Assembly: GCA_023392035.1 (NCBI GenBank)
Contig: JAEVZY010000261.1
Span: 1-8,000 of the forward strand
Source: Pseudomonadota bacterium
Lineage (GTDB): Bacteria; Pseudomonadota; Gammaproteobacteria; Burkholderiales; Burkholderiaceae_D
Length of the DNA stretch: 8,000 nucleotides
Reading direction: 5' to 3'
Part shown: piece after piece, positions 5,403 to 8,000 of the stretch
How positions within the stretch are numbered: the first letter of the stretch is position 1
How the letters are laid out: every line of letters begins with the position of its first letter
Position numbers and translations under genes: made by a program
The notes under the pieces: model-generated
Database searches by the model: none
Told to the model about the DNA's origin: nothing
The model's input: only the letters and a program-made list of their open reading frames with translations

Positions 5403-7097
5403 ATGGGCAGCAAGGACGCGCATACCGTATCGGCCGGACGCCGGAAACTGATGGTTATGGCAGGCGCGGGCGCCTTGCTGCCGTTGATGCCGGGCCTGGC
5501 CGGGGCGCAAAGCGCGTCCAAGCTGGCCGTATCGACCAAGGGCATGGTGACCAGCCCGCATGAACTGGCCACCAAGGCCGGCCTGGACGTGCTGGCCAGC
5601 GGCGGCAATGCCATCGAAGCGGCAATCACGATCGCGTCTTGCCTGTCGGTCACCTATCCGCACTTTGCCGGCTTCGGCGGCGATGCCTTCATGATCATCA
5701 GCGACGCCAACGGCCGGGTGCAGACCCTGTCCGGTATCGGCCAGGCACCGCAGAAGCTGCCTTCCTTCAGCGGCGCCATCCCGCTGCGCGGGCCGATGTC
5801 GATGATGTCCACCGCGGCCACCGTCGACACGCTGGGCAAGGCCTGGGAGATCAGCCGCGCCCAATTCGGCGGCAGCAAGTCCTGGGCCTCGCTCCTGACG
5901 CCGGCCGCCAGAATGGCGCGCGACGGCTTCCCCGTTTCCGAATCGCAGCGCTTCTGGCAAGACTTCCGAAAGAACGATCTGGCGAGCCTGCCCGCGATTG
6001 CCGCCGGCTTCATGCCGGGCGGCGCCATGCCGCAAGCGGGACAACTGCTGCGCCAGCCGCAGTTGGCGAACAGCATAGAAATGCTGGCCGAGCGCGGCCA
6101 CCGCGATTTCTACGAAGGAAAACTGGCGGCCCGCATTGCGGCGGGTTTGAAGGAGGCCGGTTCGCCGCTCACGGCGCGCGACCTGGCCCTGACCGAGGCC
6201 CGGATCGAAACACCGCTGCGGGTCAACTACCGCGGCGGCACGCTGCTGTCGCACCGTCCGCCGACCCAGGGCATCACCACCCTGGAAATCATGGGCGTGC
6301 TCGACCGCTTCGATCTGTCCAAGGTGAAAGAGGGCAGCGCCGACTACTACCACCTGCTGGTGGAGGCGGTGAAGCAAGCCTTCATCGATCGCCCGCAGGT
6401 GGCCGACCCCGATTTCGTCGACGTGCCGGTCAACCGCCTGCTGTCGGCCGCGCACCTGGATGCCAACGCCAGGAAGATCCGACTCGATCGCGCCTTGCCC
6501 TGGCCGCACGTTTTCAAGAACGGCGACACGGTCTACATCGGCGCCACCGACAGCGCCGGCAACTGCGTATCGATGCTGGCCACCGTGTTCTTCGACTGGG
6601 GCAGCGGCGTGCTGGTGGGCGACACCGGCATCCTCTGGCACAACCGCGGCGCCTCGTTCTCGCTCGACCCGGCCGCGCCCAACCGGCTGCAGCCCGGCAA
6701 GCGTCCCTTCCATACGCTCAACCCCGGCATGTACATGAAGGACGGCAAGCCCGCCATCCTGTACGGCACCCAAGGCGCGGATGGCCAGCCGCAGACCCTG
6801 TCCGCGGTGCTCACCCGCCTGATCGACTACAAGCTCGATCCCCTGACGGCCCTGGCCAAGCCGCGCTTCCTGCTCGGCAAGACCTTCTCCGATACCCGCG
6901 ATTCGCTCAAGCTGGAGCAGGATGCCGGCCAGGCCGTGTTTGCCGAACTGGCGCGGCGCGGCCATGAGGTCAGCCCGATCGCGGCGCAAAGCCCGCTGGC
7001 CGGGCATCCCGGCGCCATCGTGATCGACCGCGCCAGCGGCAAGATCAGCGGCGCCCACGATCCGCGCAGCGACGGCCGCGCGCTCGGGCTGGCTTGA
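5403..7097 (+). CDS. Exported gamma-glutamyltransferase-family N-terminal-nucleophile hydrolase
   Basis: A 564-residue proenzyme of the gamma-glutamyltransferase (GGT) superfamily, which self-cleaves to expose a catalytic Thr. The N-terminus has a Tat-like signal (GRRKLMVMAGAGALL, with likely cleavage at AGA-QS after residue 36), so it should act in the periplasm. The large-subunit motifs GGNAIEAA (67-74) and FGGDAFM (91-97) are present. The nucleophile is most likely T375 in GDTVYIGATDSAGN, which aligns without gaps to the E. coli GGT Thr391 region. GSG (400-402) and the family tail GAHDPRSDGRA are also clear. Several residues that hold gamma-glutamyl groups in E. coli GGT are replaced (R114 by Ile, S462-S463 by His-Thr in KRPFHTLNP, the GG pair by GA), so it belongs to the GGT-like branch and may hydrolyse another amide or acyl compound. 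AGGAGA lies 6 bases before the ATG. The gene is divergent from lysR and followed by a strong hairpin. A classic GGT role is possible but less likely. Confidence 0.9.
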   Translation: MGSKDAHTVSAGRRKLMVMAGAGALLPLMPGLAGAQSASKLAVSTKGMVTSPHELATKAGLDVLASGGNAIEAAITIASCLSVTYPHFAGFGGDAFMIISDANGRVQTLSGIGQAPQKLPSFSGAIPLRGPMSMMSTAATVDTLGKAWEISRAQFGGSKSWASLLTPAARMARDGFPVSESQRFWQDFRKNDLASLPAIAAGFMPGGAMPQAGQLLRQPQLANSIEMLAERGHRDFYEGKLAARIAAGLKEAGSPLTARDLALTEARIETPLRVNYRGGTLLSHRPPTQGITTLEIMGVLDRFDLSKVKEGSADYYHLLVEAVKQAFIDRPQVADPDFVDVPVNRLLSAAHLDANARKIRLDRALPWPHVFKNGDTVYIGATDSAGNCVSMLATVFFDWGSGVLVGDTGILWHNRGASFSLDPAAPNRLQPGKRPFHTLNPGMYMKDGKPAILYGTQGADGQPQTLSAVLTRLIDYKLDPLTALAKPRFLLGKTFSDTRDSLKLEQDAGQAVFAELARRGHEVSPIAAQSPLAGHPGAIVIDRASGKISGAHDPRSDGRALGLA

Positions 7098-7105
7098 TCG
7101 GCAGC

Positions 7106-7127
7106 GGACGCGGGGCCGCCCGCGTCC
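7106..7127 (+). terminator. Strong GC hairpin after the GGT-family gene
   Basis: GGACGCGGG (7106-7114) and CCCGCGTCC (7119-7127) form a perfect 9-base-pair stem with a GCCG loop, starting 9 bases after the stop codon. No T-run follows, so it is either a U-less terminator or a 3'-end stabiliser. Its place argues that the binding-protein gene downstream has its own promoter. Confidence 0.55.
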
Positions 7128-7197
7128 CGATCCAGGCAACAGCAAACGCGGCAGCAGCGCCGCCGCAGTGCACCAGAAAAATCCTGCTTCCAGCACG

Positions 7198-7226
7198 TTG
7201 ACAAGTTTGGCAATCGCTTTCAATAT
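7198..7226 (+). promoter_or_regulatory. Sigma70-like promoter of the binding-protein gene
   Basis: A perfect TTGACA (7198-7203) is separated by 17 bases from CAATAT (7221-7226), a three-of-six -10. Transcription would start near 7233, about 75 bases before the ATG, immediately in front of the palindrome at 7236-7253. The region is locally AT-rich, unlike the flanking genes. Confidence 0.5.
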
Positions 7227-7235
7227 CGCCGCAAG

Positions 7236-7253
7236 TAAGTAAATTATTACTTA
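7236..7253. promoter_or_regulatory. Perfect AT-rich palindrome, operator candidate
   Basis: TAAGTAA (7236-7242) and TTACTTA (7247-7253) form a perfect 7+4+7 inverted repeat, placed at the predicted transcription start of the binding-protein gene and 57 bases before its ATG. Size and symmetry suit a dimeric repressor of the MarR, GntR or TetR type; it does not fit a T-N11-A LysR box well. The cognate protein is not in the window. Confidence 0.5.
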
Positions 7254-7309
7254 GGTGGCAGGGACTTTTCCGCTTCAGCGTCGCACCATTCACCTCTTGA
7301 GGAGGCATC

Positions 7310-8000
7310 ATGCAGAGTCGCAGGAAAGTGCTGTTGGCATTGGGAGCAATGTCGGTCGTGGCGCTGGCGGGCGTGCCGGCGCAGGCGCAGGAAGCGGTCA
7401 AGATCGGCCTGGTGGCCGCGCTGTCGGGCAATTCCGCGCTCTCGGGCGAAGCCATCACCCGCGGCATGACGATTGCCATCGACGAGATCAATGCCCGCGG
7501 CGGCGTAATGGGCGGCAAGAAGCTGGTGCTGGTGCGGCGCGACGACGAATCCAACCCGAGCAAGGGCCAGCTGGCCGCGCGCGAGCTGATCGAGAAAGAG
7601 AAAGTGGCGGTGGTGTTCGGCGGCATCGACACGCCGGTCTCGGTGGCCTTGGTCAACGTCATGCAGGAACTGAAGGTGCCCTACATGGGCGTATGGGCGG
7701 CCGGCACCAACATCACCCACAACGGCAAGAATCCCAACTACATGTTCCGCGTCTCGGTGGTGGATGAGCGGGTCGACAGCGCCATGCTGAAGTACGCGCA
7801 GAAGAACTTCGGCGCCAAGAAGCCGGGCGCAATCCTGGTCAACAATCCCTGGGGCGAATCCAACCAGAAGGGCCTGGAAAAAGCCTCGGCCGAGCTGAAG
7901 TTGCCACTGGCCGCGGTCGAGAAATATGGCGCATCGGACGTCGACATCACGCCGCAGCTCACGCGACTGAAGAACGCCGGCGCCGACGCCCTGGTTCTGG
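7310..8000 (+). CDS. ABC transporter periplasmic substrate-binding protein, Leu/Ile/Val type (3' end outside the window)
   Basis: The first 230 codons of an open frame that runs off the window; family members are about 370-400 residues, so roughly 60 percent is visible. A signal peptide (MQSRRKVLLALGAMSVVALA, likely cleaved at AQA-QE after residue 26) sends it to the periplasm. The mature part begins VKIGLVAALSGNSALSGEAI and continues with MTIAIDEINARGGVMGGKKL, RDDESNPSKGQLAARELI and VAVVFGG. This is the type I periplasmic-binding-protein pattern of branched-chain amino acid (LivJ/LivK-like) receptors. AGGAGG lies 4 bases before the ATG. A promoter and a palindrome lie upstream, and the membrane and ATPase subunits would be expected downstream. 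Many Burkholderiales paralogues bind aromatic acids, amides or urea and not Leu/Ile/Val, so the ligand is open. The exported GGT-like hydrolase upstream hints at an amide- or amino-acid-derived ligand. Confidence 0.93.
   Translation, partial: MQSRRKVLLALGAMSVVALAGVPAQAQEAVKIGLVAALSGNSALSGEAITRGMTIAIDEINARGGVMGGKKLVLVRRDDESNPSKGQLAARELIEKEKVAVVFGGIDTPVSVALVNVMQELKVPYMGVWAAGTNITHNGKNPNYMFRVSVVDERVDSAMLKYAQKNFGAKKPGAILVNNPWGESNQKGLEKASAELKLPLAAVEKYGASDVDITPQLTRLKNAGADALVL

Noticed and set aside
5639..6967. A 442-codon plus-strand frame inside the GGT-family gene
   Set aside because: Arg/Ala/Pro/Gly-rich shifted-frame translation with no start signal; the frame at 5403 carries all the family motifs.
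5379..7223. A 614-codon open frame on the minus strand opposite the GGT-family gene
   Set aside because: It has no recognisable domain, is rich in Gly, Arg, Gln and His as expected for an antisense shadow of a GC-rich gene, and mirrors a well-supported plus-strand enzyme.
7255..7767. A 170-codon plus-strand frame overlapping the binding-protein gene
   Set aside because: It is out of frame with the signal peptide and binding-protein motifs that start at 7310 and consists of low-complexity Gly/Arg sequence.

Overview
The window is GC-rich chromosomal DNA, densely coding and with strong third-position GC bias. The gene types suggest a beta-proteobacterium, most likely Burkholderiales (Oxalobacteraceae- or Alcaligenaceae-like). 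They include a LysR regulator divergent from an exported gamma-glutamyltransferase-family enzyme, an ABC branched-chain-amino-acid-type binding protein and an Rnk-type domain. This placement is inferred from gene content only; there is no rRNA or other marker. I see no tRNA, rRNA, CRISPR, insertion sequence or phage gene.

Layout. (1) 58-1890, plus strand: a bactofilin-like repeat protein, then, 48 bases later, a fusion of a GNAT acetyltransferase with a complete Rnk (GreA/GreB-like) domain. (2) 1956-2387, minus strand: a GFA-family zinc protein converging on the fusion gene, with a hairpin between the two stops. (3) 2581-4364, plus strand: a PAS-GAF-GGDEF diguanylate cyclase, then a HIT-family nucleotide-binding protein. 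(4) 4374-5282, minus strand: a LysR-type regulator whose stop lies 9 bases from the HIT stop. (5) 5403-7097, plus strand: a Tat-type exported gamma-glutamyltransferase-family enzyme, divergent from lysR across a 120-base region that holds a clear T-N11-A dyad. (6) 7310 to the window edge, plus strand: a type I periplasmic binding protein of the Leu/Ile/Val class, cut off by the end of the window. Ahead of it lie a strong hairpin, a sigma70-like promoter and a perfect AT-rich palindrome.

How the genes may work together. The right half reads as a small amino-acid, peptide or amide scavenging unit: the LysR protein probably controls the divergent periplasmic hydrolase, and the binding protein may capture its product for uptake. 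The left half is a set of small housekeeping or signalling genes without an evident shared pathway, although the first two probably share a transcript. The most unusual items are the GNAT-Rnk fusion, the GGT-family enzyme lacking several classic gamma-glutamyl-binding residues, and the palindromic operator candidate at 7236-7253. No wholly new multi-gene system is evident.
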